From a virus: a stretch of 63,618 nucleotides of DNA. Each line of letters opens with the position of its first letter. The first letter of the stretch is position 1. The DNA lies in IMG/VR virus record IMGVR_UViG_3300045116_000460, positions 1 to 63,618 of that record; one strand, given 5' to 3'. The notes under the pieces are model-generated. The model was not told the origin of the DNA, did not search any database, and saw only the letters and a list, made by a program, of their open reading frames with translations. A program made the translations under genes and the position numbers. Positions 1 to 8,176 of this stretch are shown one piece after another.

Positions 1-258
1 ATGAACAGACAAACAAACAATAAATAAAATAATAAAAAAAAAAGAAAAGAAAGAAAAAGAAAATTTAGATAAAAATTTATATTGTAAAAAGAAAATATAA
101 ATGTTTCGTTTCGTTAATTTTTTTTTTCTTTAAGGGAAAAAAAATTAAGCAAAACCGAAAAAAGTACAAAAGCGTAGCTGATTTGTATCAATTTTAGATG
201 GCGTTAAGTGCAATAACCATGCAATAAAGAATTGGCATGTAAATTGCAATGAAATATT
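1..258. other. A-rich non-coding leader
   Basis: No credible gene is seen here. The first 120 bases are almost pure A/T with long runs of A, followed by a T run near 118-132. Only very short open frames exist. Such a tract in front of the first rightward operon could be an origin-proximal unwinding region, or simply a contig edge rich in low-complexity sequence. It is followed directly by the 21-bp repeats and the first promoter. Function is inferred only from position. Confidence 0.5.
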
Positions 259-342
259 GCAAAAAGGCATGAAAGAATTGCAAAAAGGCATGAAAGAATT
301 GCAAAAAGGCATGAAAGAATTGCAAAAAGGTATGAAAGAAAA
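259..342 (+). repeat. Four tandem 21-bp direct repeats
   Basis: The unit GCAAAAAGGCATGAAAGAATT occurs four times head to tail with a period of exactly 21 bp; the last copy has one or two changes (GGT for GGC, and its end). Twenty-one bp is two helical turns, as in iterons bound by an initiator or regulator, and it is also seven codons. In the frame starting at 269 the array reads as a heptad peptide (KELQKGM repeated) ending at a TAA at 347-349. No ribosome binding site stands at a proper distance, so a binding-site array is the more likely reading. Confidence 0.75.
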
Positions 343-366
343 AATCTAAGTTTTTTCTAAAAAATC

Positions 367-395
367 TTGACTTAACTCTGTGAGTATGCTAATGT
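367..395 (+). promoter_or_regulatory. Sigma70-like promoter of the rightward arm
   Basis: TTGACT at 367-372 and TAATGT at 390-395 are separated by 17 bases, and a TGC just before the -10 gives an extended -10 element. It sits 55 bases before the first gene and is the only strong promoter seen for the rightward arm. The core TGAGTATGCTAA is shared with the leftward promoter near 62.91 kb, which strengthens both calls. Confidence 0.75.
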
Positions 396-410
396 CATAA
401 ATCTACTCAC
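380..410. promoter_or_regulatory. Inverted repeat over the -10 region and start site
   Basis: GTGAGTA at 380-386 and TACTCAC at 404-410 are perfect inverted copies with 17 bases between them. They overlap the -10 box and the expected transcription start of the promoter at 367-395. The placement is that of an operator for a dimeric repressor. It could also form a hairpin at the 5' end of the transcript. The binding protein is unknown. Confidence 0.45.
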
Positions 411-450
411 GAGAAATCATTACTCAGAAACTTATCATTCAGAGAATTTA

Positions 451-870
451 ATGAAAATCAAAACAATCGTTGAAGATCAGAAACGATACCATATAATCAA
501 TGGCTTGAAAATTGAATGTGGTGGCTCGCAGGATTGTTCACATTGCAATTGGCACCGTGTCGGTGCTATCGAAGAATGGATTGAACTGCATAATCCGATT
601 TGTATTTTGTGTGACGTGAAACCTCCATGTTATTTGTGTGTCCAAGATCGATGTAGAGAATGGCACAAGGATGACGCATTCAACAAAGAATTTGGTACGT
701 ACTATGGGTGCAGAAAGTCAATAGAACGAACTTATTGCGAAGATTTTGAATGTAAATATGGGTTTCTTGGATGGTGGATGCCAGAATGGAGAAAGGCATT
801 TGAAGAAAGAAATAAAGTTATTGAGCGAGAACTTCTAGCTAAATTGCGCAAGGGGTTACCTAAACAATGA
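451..870 (+). CDS. Cysteine-rich protein of unknown function
   Basis: I do not recognise this 139-residue protein. It holds 11 cysteines, several in CxxC-like spacing (CSHC near residue 29-32, then CILC and CYLC around 51-63), and many Trp and His residues, so a zinc-binding or iron-sulfur fold is likely. It is the first gene behind the 367-395 promoter and so is probably expressed early. The ribosome binding site is weak (AGAGA). Its stop overlaps the next start as ATGA, so the two are translationally coupled. Confidence 0.7.
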   Translation: MKIKTIVEDQKRYHIINGLKIECGGSQDCSHCNWHRVGAIEEWIELHNPICILCDVKPPCYLCVQDRCREWHKDDAFNKEFGTYYGCRKSIERTYCEDFECKYGFLGWWMPEWRKAFEERNKVIERELLAKLRKGLPKQ

Positions 871-1691
871 CAAATCCGGCGACAAACATGAATTTAATCG
901 AAAGGTTATTTATCAAGAGTCACCACCGATGGGAAGAATATCGACACCCAAAGAAAAAACGAACCAAACTCCAATCAAAAAACTTCAGACCAAATAATCA
1001 GGTACGGCGATATATAAGTAATGAAATTGAACCTATTGTTTTAAAGTACATAAAATCTTTGCTGGTTGAATTGTCATTTGAACGGCCAGTTAGTATTGAT
1101 TTCAATTGGGATTGTGATTGGGAAGTAAATATTATCAAAAACACAACAATCAATTCTAAACATCAAGAATTTGACAGCGATATCGCAATGTGTTCTGGCC
1201 AAGGGGTTTGGAAAATGTCTATAGGCGGTATTGATATACCATATGAACTAAAAACTGAATGGAATATACCAAAAGAGTACATCAGCATTACTCTTACTAA
1301 ACCAAAGTTAGAACGGCTCATGAGAGGCGAATACGTACCTAATGTACCTGGTCATGTACTTATCTATCTCCCAATGCCAAAAAAGAAAGTAGACAATTCT
1401 ATAATTGACCAAGTAAGGAATACTGTTGAGATGTTTATGATGAGAGAAAACCAAAATTCTAATACGATTGGGCTTTCAAAAAAAGAATCTGAAGAAGCAG
1501 AAGAATTTGAACCTCCGCTTTTTACGCCAGAGTATCACGAAATGGAAACAGATATGAAAATAGCTATTTCGGCTCTTGGGTGGAAATGGAAAAATATTGA
1601 CAAGGATAAGATGGACAAATGTATCAGAGGAGCACTTAACAAAGGCGAAAAAGTTGAAGATTGTCTACGCAAATATCTCAAAAAAGAATAA
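867..1691 (+). CDS. Unknown protein with RuvA-III/UBA-like C-terminus
   Basis: This 274-residue protein is not recognised as a whole. The N-terminus is basic (KKKR near residue 29), the middle is a mixed alpha/beta region, and residues about 230-274 form a small helical segment with the pattern ALGW..K.....I..AL..G..VEDCL..YLK. That resembles the RuvA domain III/UBA-type helical bundle, which commonly binds a partner protein. The start overlaps the previous gene by ATGA. It lies just before the MoxR-like ATPase gene. The domain suggestion is only by eye. Confidence 0.7.
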   Translation: MTNPATNMNLIERLFIKSHHRWEEYRHPKKKRTKLQSKNFRPNNQVRRYISNEIEPIVLKYIKSLLVELSFERPVSIDFNWDCDWEVNIIKNTTINSKHQEFDSDIAMCSGQGVWKMSIGGIDIPYELKTEWNIPKEYISITLTKPKLERLMRGEYVPNVPGHVLIYLPMPKKKVDNSIIDQVRNTVEMFMMRENQNSNTIGLSKKESEEAEEFEPPLFTPEYHEMETDMKIAISALGWKWKNIDKDKMDKCIRGALNKGEKVEDCLRKYLKKE

Positions 1692-1767
1692 GGCGTGGCA
1701 TGATACTTGCACACAAAAGCTACGATAGCAACAAATAATTCTCCGACACAATCAAAAAGAGTGGAAA

Positions 1768-2838
1768 ATGACTGACAGGACTCCAGTATTGCCCAAAGAA
1801 TATCAGTTTGACAATGCTACTCTTACCAGACGCCTGCTCAAAGATTATGGGAAATGCGAATTTGCAGGTAAAAATGCAAAGGACTTGCTTGAATGCAAGA
1901 ATTGCAGTGGTAACATGAGAGGTTCTTGCAAGTCTTATAAAAGCATTCAACCATTTATTCCAAAAGTAGATCCGCATTATAGTCTTGATACAGAAGTTGC
2001 CGAACCTTTAGCTTTTGCTCTATCTGAAAAAGGAATGGATCATTGTTTGCTTGTAGGGCCAAGTGGGTGTGGTAAATCATCTCTAGTTATGATGCTTGCT
2101 GCGATTACTGACTGGGAAGTTGTGCGCTTTTCTTGTAGCGAGGAAACGAGATTGCATCAATTAATCGGGCAATGGGTTGTTGCGGGAAACAAGATGGTGT
2201 GGGTTGATGGATATGCAACTGATGCTCTCCGAAATGGCAAAATACTTCTTGAAGACGAAGCAGATTTTATGCGTCCTGAACTTCGTGGGGCTCTCCATCC
2301 TATTCTTGAACGTGATGGGACAATTACTCTTCAACAAGTTCATCCTGAAACTGGACACACATTTTTGGAAGTCATCGAACGCCACCGCGATTTCAGATGG
2401 ATTTCGACTGCCAATACAATTGGATTGGGCGATGACTCATTCCAGTATCACGGAACTCAATTCATGAATGCCTCTGCTAGAGACCGGTATGCAATCATCA
2501 TAGAAATGGATTACATGGCACCTGAAGATGAAGCCGAGGTTGTGGTTAAAAAAACCGGTGTTGAGGCCGAAGTAGCGTTTAAAATGGCAAAAGTAGCTCA
2601 TGGTATGCGTGAACTAAAGAAAAATAAGGAAACAGACTATATCTTTGGAATGCGAAGATTGCTTTCGTGGGGCAAATATCATAAGTTCTTTACCTATACA
2701 GATCAGTATTATAAGGCAGTAAAACTTTCTCTTACATCATTTGCTACTCCAAAAGATAAAGAAATCATTATTAAAATGATTCGTGCTCATGCTGACCACC
2801 ACTGGGTCAAAGAGATTGAAAAGATAGAGACTACATAA
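1768..2838 (+). CDS. MoxR/CobS-like AAA+ ATPase
   Basis: This 356-residue protein has a Walker A (GPSGCGKSS, about residues 97-105), a Walker B with ILLEDEAD (about 159-166) and a sensor-1 style STANT motif near 212, the set expected of the MoxR/CobS branch of AAA+ ATPases. Before the ATPase domain is a cysteine cluster (CEF..., CKNC, C) around residues 29-55 that may bind metal. The gene is followed one base later by a CobT-like VWA protein, the classical pairing of this family, in which the ATPase remodels a substrate held by the VWA protein. Phage members are often labelled cobS, but a role in cobalamin synthesis is not implied. The true substrate is unknown. Confidence 0.9.
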   Translation: MTDRTPVLPKEYQFDNATLTRRLLKDYGKCEFAGKNAKDLLECKNCSGNMRGSCKSYKSIQPFIPKVDPHYSLDTEVAEPLAFALSEKGMDHCLLVGPSGCGKSSLVMMLAAITDWEVVRFSCSEETRLHQLIGQWVVAGNKMVWVDGYATDALRNGKILLEDEADFMRPELRGALHPILERDGTITLQQVHPETGHTFLEVIERHRDFRWISTANTIGLGDDSFQYHGTQFMNASARDRYAIIIEMDYMAPEDEAEVVVKKTGVEAEVAFKMAKVAHGMRELKKNKETDYIFGMRRLLSWGKYHKFFTYTDQYYKAVKLSLTSFATPKDKEIIIKMIRAHADHHWVKEIEKIETT

Positions 2839-2839
2839 A

Positions 2840-4648
2840 ATGAATGAACTTCTTGCAAGAAAGAGTGATGCCCTTAAGGTCATCGCCAAATATCTGGGCG
2901 GAAATTATGGGGTTGAACTTTTATACGACCCGATGGGAAGGTGCATGACGAATGGGAAACAAATCATGGTCCCCATGATGTCAGATGAGACATATGAAGA
3001 GTATGAGGATTTTCTTGTTGGAGTCATTTTTCACGAAACAGGGCATATTGTCCACACTGATTTTGAAATCTATAAAAACGAAAAAAATACAATAATTTAC
3101 TCTCTACTAAATTCGTTGGATGATTATCGAGTCGAAAAATTTAGAAAAGAAGATTTTTACAGTGCCGCATATGAGTTAAAGAAGCTTTATGAATTTGCCA
3201 CTGCAAGGAACAAAATAAAAATTGAAGAAGTTGAATACGATAAATCGTTAGATGACGATCCATCAGAAATGTTATGGGCAATAACATCTTGTATGTCTTT
3301 GAAACTGAATAATATTGATTATAGTTTTTACCCTGAACGAATATGTAAAATAGTTGATGGAACGGAAGATATCCTTGAAGAGTATAAAGCCGGAAATGTT
3401 CTAAGAGATGTGACTGATGGGACAAAACGTGCTCATCAATTTGCAATAAAACTCGAATCGAGATTGCGGGAACTTATTCAACTACAAACACCACCAAAAG
3501 CAAAGGATGAGGACAAACAAAAAACCAAAAATCAAGAAGGTAAAAATCTGGGAAATAAAGACAAAAAAGAAAATCAAAATAAACTAGATGAGGGAACAAA
3601 AGATAAAAATAAAGAAGGCCAAAAGATCGAAGTAAGTATTGAAACATTTGGAAAAATGAAACATTGTAAACCAAAAGATATTTATCATGATATTAAAAGA
3701 GAAATAAAAGAACTGGTCATAACAAACATTACCAAAAATCTTGAACATCATATTCCTCATCCTAAAGTTATAGAGCTTGACCAAGAAGAAATCCCTGCAT
3801 GCTTGGATTCTATTACATTTCAAAGAGAATATAATTTAAAAAAGGAAAAAGTTCAAAAAGAAATAGAATCAATGAAATCAAGAATGCTTTCTTTGCTAAT
3901 GGCTCAAAAACGGGTTCATTTCCTTCCAGATTCTGACCATGGTGAAATTGATATTGCTTCTCTTTACTCTATTCGAAATGGAAACAAAAGGATTTTTGAA
4001 AGACATGCAGTTGGAAGACGAATGAATACGGCAGTTGAGATACTTATTGATTGTTCTGGTTCGATGTCATGCGATGAACGATGTGAAGGTGCAATTAAAG
4101 CTGGAATTGCATGTGGAGAAACGCTCCATTCGCTTGCAATTCCATTTGAAATAACTGGTTTTACAACTGGACATAGTGTTGGTTTGATGGTACCGTTGAC
4201 ACATGAAGAACTCATGAGCTACAATCGATTTGAACCATTAAAGCATCTTATTTTTAAAGAATTCAATGAAAATTTTAGTACAGTAAGATATCGGATTATG
4301 AGAATAGGGGCATTTGCGGGCAATGGTGATCCAGAATCAGTATGGTGGGCTGCATGTAGGCTTTCAAAAAGACGTGAACAAAGAAAAATTTTAATCGTTC
4401 TTAGCGATGGACGACCCGCCATGTCATCGTTGTGTGATGTTGGCCTATTAGAAAAAGAATTGAAGAAAGTTGTTAGGAAAATTATCAAAACTGGGATAGA
4501 GATATATGGTATCGGTATTTATACCGATGCACCAAAAAATTTCTATCCTGACTGGAGCGTCATAAATCGAGATGGAAATATTGCAACAGCGGTTTTTGAT
4601 TGCCTTTCAAAGAAATTGATAAATGGAGCTATCATGAATGAAATTTGA
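2840..4648 (+). CDS. CobT-like protein: zincin-like N-domain plus VWA domain
   Basis: This 602-residue partner of the upstream ATPase has an HETGH motif at residues 65-69, followed by LNSLDDYRVEK around 91-100. This HExxH plus N..(E/D)D.R.E arrangement is seen at the N-terminus of CobT-like VWA proteins and may bind zinc. A charged, Lys/Glu/Gln-rich linker (about 215-265) follows. The C-terminal VWA domain carries the MIDAS motif DCSGS (about 402-406) and a later LSDGRP. Known CobS/CobT-like pairs act as ATP-driven chelatase or remodelling complexes. Here, next to sigma-like and helicase genes, the target could be a host or replication complex, but that is inference. Confidence 0.88.
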   Translation: MNELLARKSDALKVIAKYLGGNYGVELLYDPMGRCMTNGKQIMVPMMSDETYEEYEDFLVGVIFHETGHIVHTDFEIYKNEKNTIIYSLLNSLDDYRVEKFRKEDFYSAAYELKKLYEFATARNKIKIEEVEYDKSLDDDPSEMLWAITSCMSLKLNNIDYSFYPERICKIVDGTEDILEEYKAGNVLRDVTDGTKRAHQFAIKLESRLRELIQLQTPPKAKDEDKQKTKNQEGKNLGNKDKKENQNKLDEGTKDKNKEGQKIEVSIETFGKMKHCKPKDIYHDIKREIKELVITNITKNLEHHIPHPKVIELDQEEIPACLDSITFQREYNLKKEKVQKEIESMKSRMLSLLMAQKRVHFLPDSDHGEIDIASLYSIRNGNKRIFERHAVGRRMNTAVEILIDCSGSMSCDERCEGAIKAGIACGETLHSLAIPFEITGFTTGHSVGLMVPLTHEELMSYNRFEPLKHLIFKEFNENFSTVRYRIMRIGAFAGNGDPESVWWAACRLSKRREQRKILIVLSDGRPAMSSLCDVGLLEKELKKVVRKIIKTGIEIYGIGIYTDAPKNFYPDWSVINRDGNIATAVFDCLSKKLINGAIMNEI

Positions 4649-5159
4649 TGAGGCAATTATAAAATGTAAACCACACATGTATTATGTATACAAACAATAT
4701 TCAATTGATGGATATGATTCAGATGATCTTTATCATGAAACAATTTTATGGTTGATGCGTGATTGGAATACAATTATAACGCTAAAAGAATGTGAAACCA
4801 AAACTGCCATCATAAATAGGGCTTGGTGGGTATGTAATCACCTAAATTATTACCGTCCACGAATTGAACTAGTACCATTTGATGAAGAAAAATTCATACA
4901 ACTTGAAAATATATTAACCGAACACGATATCATGCATATACTAATGAAAGGAAGGGCAAAATTATCGCCTAAAGCATTTAATGTTTTTCGTGCCAAGATT
5001 AGCCCAACTGATGAAATGAAATTGAATATGTCAAGAGAAACCCCTTCGAGACGTGATATCAAAAATTTTCTTGGTTTTTCTGGAAGACCGTATCGTAAAT
5101 TTATGAAAGAAATAAAGGAATTTCTAAAGAATGAAGGTATTTGTCCAAATAAACGATAA
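4638..5159 (+). CDS. Sigma-factor-like protein
   Basis: This 173-residue protein looks like a small sigma-70 family member by pattern. GYDSDDLYHETILWLMRDW (residues 25-43) resembles the core-binding helices of region 2, with a following aromatic/Asn-rich stretch (WW..NHLNYYR) and a C-terminal basic helical segment (SRRDIKNFLGFSGRPYRKF) that could be a region-4-like helix-turn-helix. It could redirect host RNA polymerase to later phage promoters. It overlaps the end of the VWA gene by 11 bases and uses the GGAG at 4624. The call rests on pattern alone and it might instead be another helical DNA-binding protein. Confidence 0.55.
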   Translation: MKFDEAIIKCKPHMYYVYKQYSIDGYDSDDLYHETILWLMRDWNTIITLKECETKTAIINRAWWVCNHLNYYRPRIELVPFDEEKFIQLENILTEHDIMHILMKGRAKLSPKAFNVFRAKISPTDEMKLNMSRETPSRRDIKNFLGFSGRPYRKFMKEIKEFLKNEGICPNKR

Positions 5160-6639
5160 ATACAGCGAGATCGTTGGAACATTGCCAGAAGATCTTGAAA
5201 TTTCTCTACCTAATCTTTTAGGGTATAGGAAAAAAATGAGAGATCAATTTGGTCAATTGACCAATAGATTGTATACTAAATATAACAGGATATCTCGGTC
5301 TGTTCCGGTTGGATTGACCGATAGGCTTGTTAGAGTTATTGAAGAATTTGGATATGAATGTAAAACCCTTGATAAAAGGACTCTTCATCTCGTTAATCCA
5401 GATGATGTACTAAAAAATATCAAGTCATTTCCGATAACTCTTAGGCCGTATCAAAAGAAAGCTTTTATAGTAGGCATACAAGAATCGCTCATGACTTTTT
5501 CCATCGGAACAGGTGGAGGAAAATCGTACTTATTTGCTGCTTTAACAATGGGCATGGATATGAAGTCATTAATTCTCGTAAATCGAGAAGATATTCTTGC
5601 CCAGCATTATAATACTCTTACCAAGATATTCCCTCATAATACAATTGGATTAATTCAAGGGGATACATTAAATTATAATTTCCCGGTTTGCATTGGGATG
5701 GTTCAAACAATCAATGCCAAAATGAATAAAAAAGGCGAACGAGCAAATAATCCTAGATATCGAATAATGAAATATCTTGAAAGCGTGCATTATCTTATTA
5801 GCGATGAGATGCATCACAGTCAGTCTGCAACTTGGAAAAATGTAGTTCGGGCTTGCAAAAACAAGAGGTATCATCATGGATTTAGCGGTAGCCCGTGGGA
5901 CCGTGGAAGTGCAAATCTAGAATTGGAAACAGTATGTGGTTCGATCAAATACAAAATTACATCGAGCGAATTGATAGACCAAGGATGGCTGGCAAGACCA
6001 CATATTATTTTTCACCACTACCCCCATAATGAAAATTATATAACTGGAGGGAACTTTCAAAATCTTTATACAAATACAATAGTTGAAAATAAAGATAGAA
6101 ACAGAGCGGTTGTAAATATTATTGCGGATGAATACCATAACACAGATAGAAAAATACTTGTTATAGTCAATCGAATTAAGCATGGTTATAGTATCATAAA
6201 CATGTTGAGAGAAGTTGGCATAAATGACCGTGAACTTGGGTATCTTCACGGAAGTAAAGGGAAAATTATCAGAGAAAAAGGGAAAGCTAAATTCGAGAAA
6301 GGCGAAATCCGAATTCTTGTTGCCTCTCATATATTCAATGAGGGTATCGATATTCCTTCATGTGACACATTAATCAAGGCCGATGCTCTTGGCGGCGGAG
6401 AAGACATTTATGAATCAGAAGGTATTCGAAGTATGGTTCAACAAATTGGGAGAGTTTTACGGAAACCTATCGAACCAGGAGCATCAGATGTTGATACTTC
6501 AAAAGAGCATATAGTCTACGTGCATGATTTTATAGATAAACAAAATGAATATGTGAAAAAACATACAACCAACAGAATGGATACTTGCAGAAAAGAAATG
6601 GCATTCATTGTAAGAGTAGAAGGAGAAGACCATGATTAA
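5131..6639 (+). CDS. SF2 DNA helicase, UvsW/UvrB-type
   Basis: A 502-residue superfamily 2 helicase. Motif Ia/Q region LRPYQKKA is at 105-112, Walker A GTGGGKS at 126-132, a DEMH box near 225, a SAT-like SGSPW near 251, and a motif VI stretch QQIGRVLRKP near 450. The N-terminal 100 residues are a separate small domain, as in T4 UvsW. Such helicases unwind branched DNA and R-loops and help the switch from origin- to recombination-driven replication. The gene overlaps the previous one by 29 bases with AAGGA as ribosome binding site. Function in this phage is inferred from family. Confidence 0.88.
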   Translation: MKVFVQINDKYSEIVGTLPEDLEISLPNLLGYRKKMRDQFGQLTNRLYTKYNRISRSVPVGLTDRLVRVIEEFGYECKTLDKRTLHLVNPDDVLKNIKSFPITLRPYQKKAFIVGIQESLMTFSIGTGGGKSYLFAALTMGMDMKSLILVNREDILAQHYNTLTKIFPHNTIGLIQGDTLNYNFPVCIGMVQTINAKMNKKGERANNPRYRIMKYLESVHYLISDEMHHSQSATWKNVVRACKNKRYHHGFSGSPWDRGSANLELETVCGSIKYKITSSELIDQGWLARPHIIFHHYPHNENYITGGNFQNLYTNTIVENKDRNRAVVNIIADEYHNTDRKILVIVNRIKHGYSIINMLREVGINDRELGYLHGSKGKIIREKGKAKFEKGEIRILVASHIFNEGIDIPSCDTLIKADALGGGEDIYESEGIRSMVQQIGRVLRKPIEPGASDVDTSKEHIVYVHDFIDKQNEYVKKHTTNRMDTCRKEMAFIVRVEGEDHD

Positions 6640-6907
6640 TTTTAGAAGAGAAAATAGTAGAATGATTATTGAATTTGATATTGGAGTTGGGAAATATTGC
6701 AATTACCACTTCTATCATAATCTTAGTGATACAGATGACGCCCTTGCTGAACTTTTTATTAAAGAAGCGCAAAATAGGTTCCGTCAAAGAGTTTGTGAAA
6801 TAAGAAAAAAAGCGTATCAAAAAGGTTGGAAAGATGCAAAATGGAAGAAAAGGAAAATAGCAGACTTTTCTTCACGTTTTGACGATCATGATTTTGTAGG
6901 TTGGTGA
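6632..6907 (+). CDS. Small unknown protein with basic C-terminal helix
   Basis: I do not recognise this 91-residue protein. The start is preceded by AGAAGGAGAAG and overlaps the helicase stop by eight bases. The C-terminal half is strongly basic with the pattern KKAYQKGWKDAKWKKRK, a repeat-like GWxDAxWKK helix often seen in small phage proteins. No catalytic motif is visible. Confidence 0.65.
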   Translation: MINFRRENSRMIIEFDIGVGKYCNYHFYHNLSDTDDALAELFIKEAQNRFRQRVCEIRKKAYQKGWKDAKWKKRKIADFSSRFDDHDFVGW

Positions 6908-6923
6908 TAAAGAGGAGGGCAAC

Positions 6924-7424
6924 ATGAAATTAAGAAATTATCGTGAGTCTGAGTCAGTACGAACAAAGTTTTATTATGAACGAACAACAGATGGGACTGA
7001 GTTTCCTGTCGTATCGGTTTGCCTAAAGCATGATACTGCTTCAGGTGAAGTTTCACGAGGAATTGCAATTTGTGCAACAGGGTTAGAGAGTGAACACAGA
7101 AGAAGTAAGAGGACTGGCAGGAATATTGCAGAAACACGAGCAAGATGGGCAATGCTCAATAACGCACAGAACTTAAGAATAAAAAATATTGAACGATTTG
7201 ATCCTGTTGCGCAACAATGCATTGCATGGTACGAATGGAATTGGTATTGCGATAATAGGCCAATGCTTTCTGCTAAGGAACTTAATTTGCTTGGTCTCCC
7301 ATTGAAAGAAAAGAAAGATACCATAGAGACTACATTACAACCTTTACCATCAAAAATTCATGTAGTTGATAGTCGTAATATATTTATGCGATTTTTTGAT
7401 TGGGTTGGGGGTAAATTATCGTGA
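6924..7424 (+). CDS. Unknown protein upstream of thymidylate synthase
   Basis: A 166-residue protein of unknown function with an excellent ribosome binding site (AGGAGGG). The middle contains an Arg-rich stretch (EHRRSKRTGRNIAETRAR, about residues 55-72) that could contact nucleic acid, followed by a helical region. The stop overlaps the thymidylate synthase start (GTGA), so both are translated together. No known domain is recognised. Confidence 0.7.
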   Translation: MKLRNYRESESVRTKFYYERTTDGTEFPVVSVCLKHDTASGEVSRGIAICATGLESEHRRSKRTGRNIAETRARWAMLNNAQNLRIKNIERFDPVAQQCIAWYEWNWYCDNRPMLSAKELNLLGLPLKEKKDTIETTLQPLPSKIHVVDSRNIFMRFFDWVGGKLS

Positions 7425-8167
7425 AACATGTTATTGTAAAAGGCATGACAATTAATGAAGCATGGTTCAAGGCTATTCGATCATGCTTTGCTTTTGGATA
7501 TGATTATAAGATAGATCACGGCGAATATCAAGGTCAATTTAGGCGTGAGTTAGACCTTGTAACTGTCCACATCCGACAACCGTATTTACGACCCCTTGCT
7601 TGTTCGTTACCAAGCATTATCCCAACAACTGATGAAAAAATCGAGAAATATTTCTGGTCGTATCTTTTAGATGAGGACTTTCAAAATAAAGATGAAGAAA
7701 AAAATAATGAGTATAAATATGCTTCGTGGATCGCACCGTCTTGGGAACATTGTTGTGAATTGCTTTCAAAGGGTGGTGGAGGATGTAACCAGGCTACAAT
7801 CAGCCTTGGAAAGGGCGCAAGTGATCCAATTAAGTTTGCCTACCCTCCATGCCTCAGACTTATTGATATGAGACTTCATGATGATGAATTATATTTTATT
7901 GTATATTTTAGATCGTGGGATTTAATTGCAGGTCTCCCAGAAAATATTGGTGGAATTCAACTTCTCAAGGAATCATGTATTGATCTTATAAGTATGTTAT
8001 CAGGAAGATATATTTATGATGGTCCTATTGTGGCGATTTCAAAAGGGCTCCACATCTATGACCATTTTTGGGACCTAGCCAAAAAGGATATAGGACCATA
8101 TGAATATTTGAGATCAGAAGATTCAAATATTCTTACAGCAGAAGGTATTGATGTCATCACTTTTTAG
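7421..8167 (+). CDS. Thymidylate synthase, archaeal/methanogen-like ThyA
   Basis: A 248-residue ThyA-fold protein. The catalytic cysteine is Cys144 in YPPCLRLIDMR. RSWDLIAGLPENIG (164-177) matches the RSxDxxLGLPFNI phosphate- and dUMP-binding segment, and KGLHIYDHFWD (209-218) matches the THxYxNH segment. The Asn of PEN (Asn175) is kept, which in this family favours dUMP over dCMP and so argues against a hydroxymethylase. Length and the PPC motif resemble the short synthases of methanogens rather than E. coli ThyA. It methylates dUMP to dTMP with methylene-folate-type cofactor. The start is GTG at 7421, overlapping the previous stop, with GGGGGT upstream. Confidence 0.85.
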   Translation: MKHVIVKGMTINEAWFKAIRSCFAFGYDYKIDHGEYQGQFRRELDLVTVHIRQPYLRPLACSLPSIIPTTDEKIEKYFWSYLLDEDFQNKDEEKNNEYKYASWIAPSWEHCCELLSKGGGGCNQATISLGKGASDPIKFAYPPCLRLIDMRLHDDELYFIVYFRSWDLIAGLPENIGGIQLLKESCIDLISMLSGRYIYDGPIVAISKGLHIYDHFWDLAKKDIGPYEYLRSEDSNILTAEGIDVITF

Positions 8168-8176
8168 GGGATAAAG

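Noticed and set aside
1-24. ATG at position 1 as a gene start
   Set aside because: The frame ends after eight codons.
259-342. Tandem 21-bp repeats as a CRISPR array
   Set aside because: Copies are directly adjacent with no spacers, and no cas genes are in the window.
1768-4648. CobS/CobT pair as cobalamin synthesis
   Set aside because: No other cobalamin genes are present; the family is a general ATPase-VWA machine in phages.
7421-8167. dCMP hydroxymethylase instead of thymidylate synthase
   Set aside because: The Asn in GLPEN that favours dUMP is kept, and no other gene for modified cytosine is seen.
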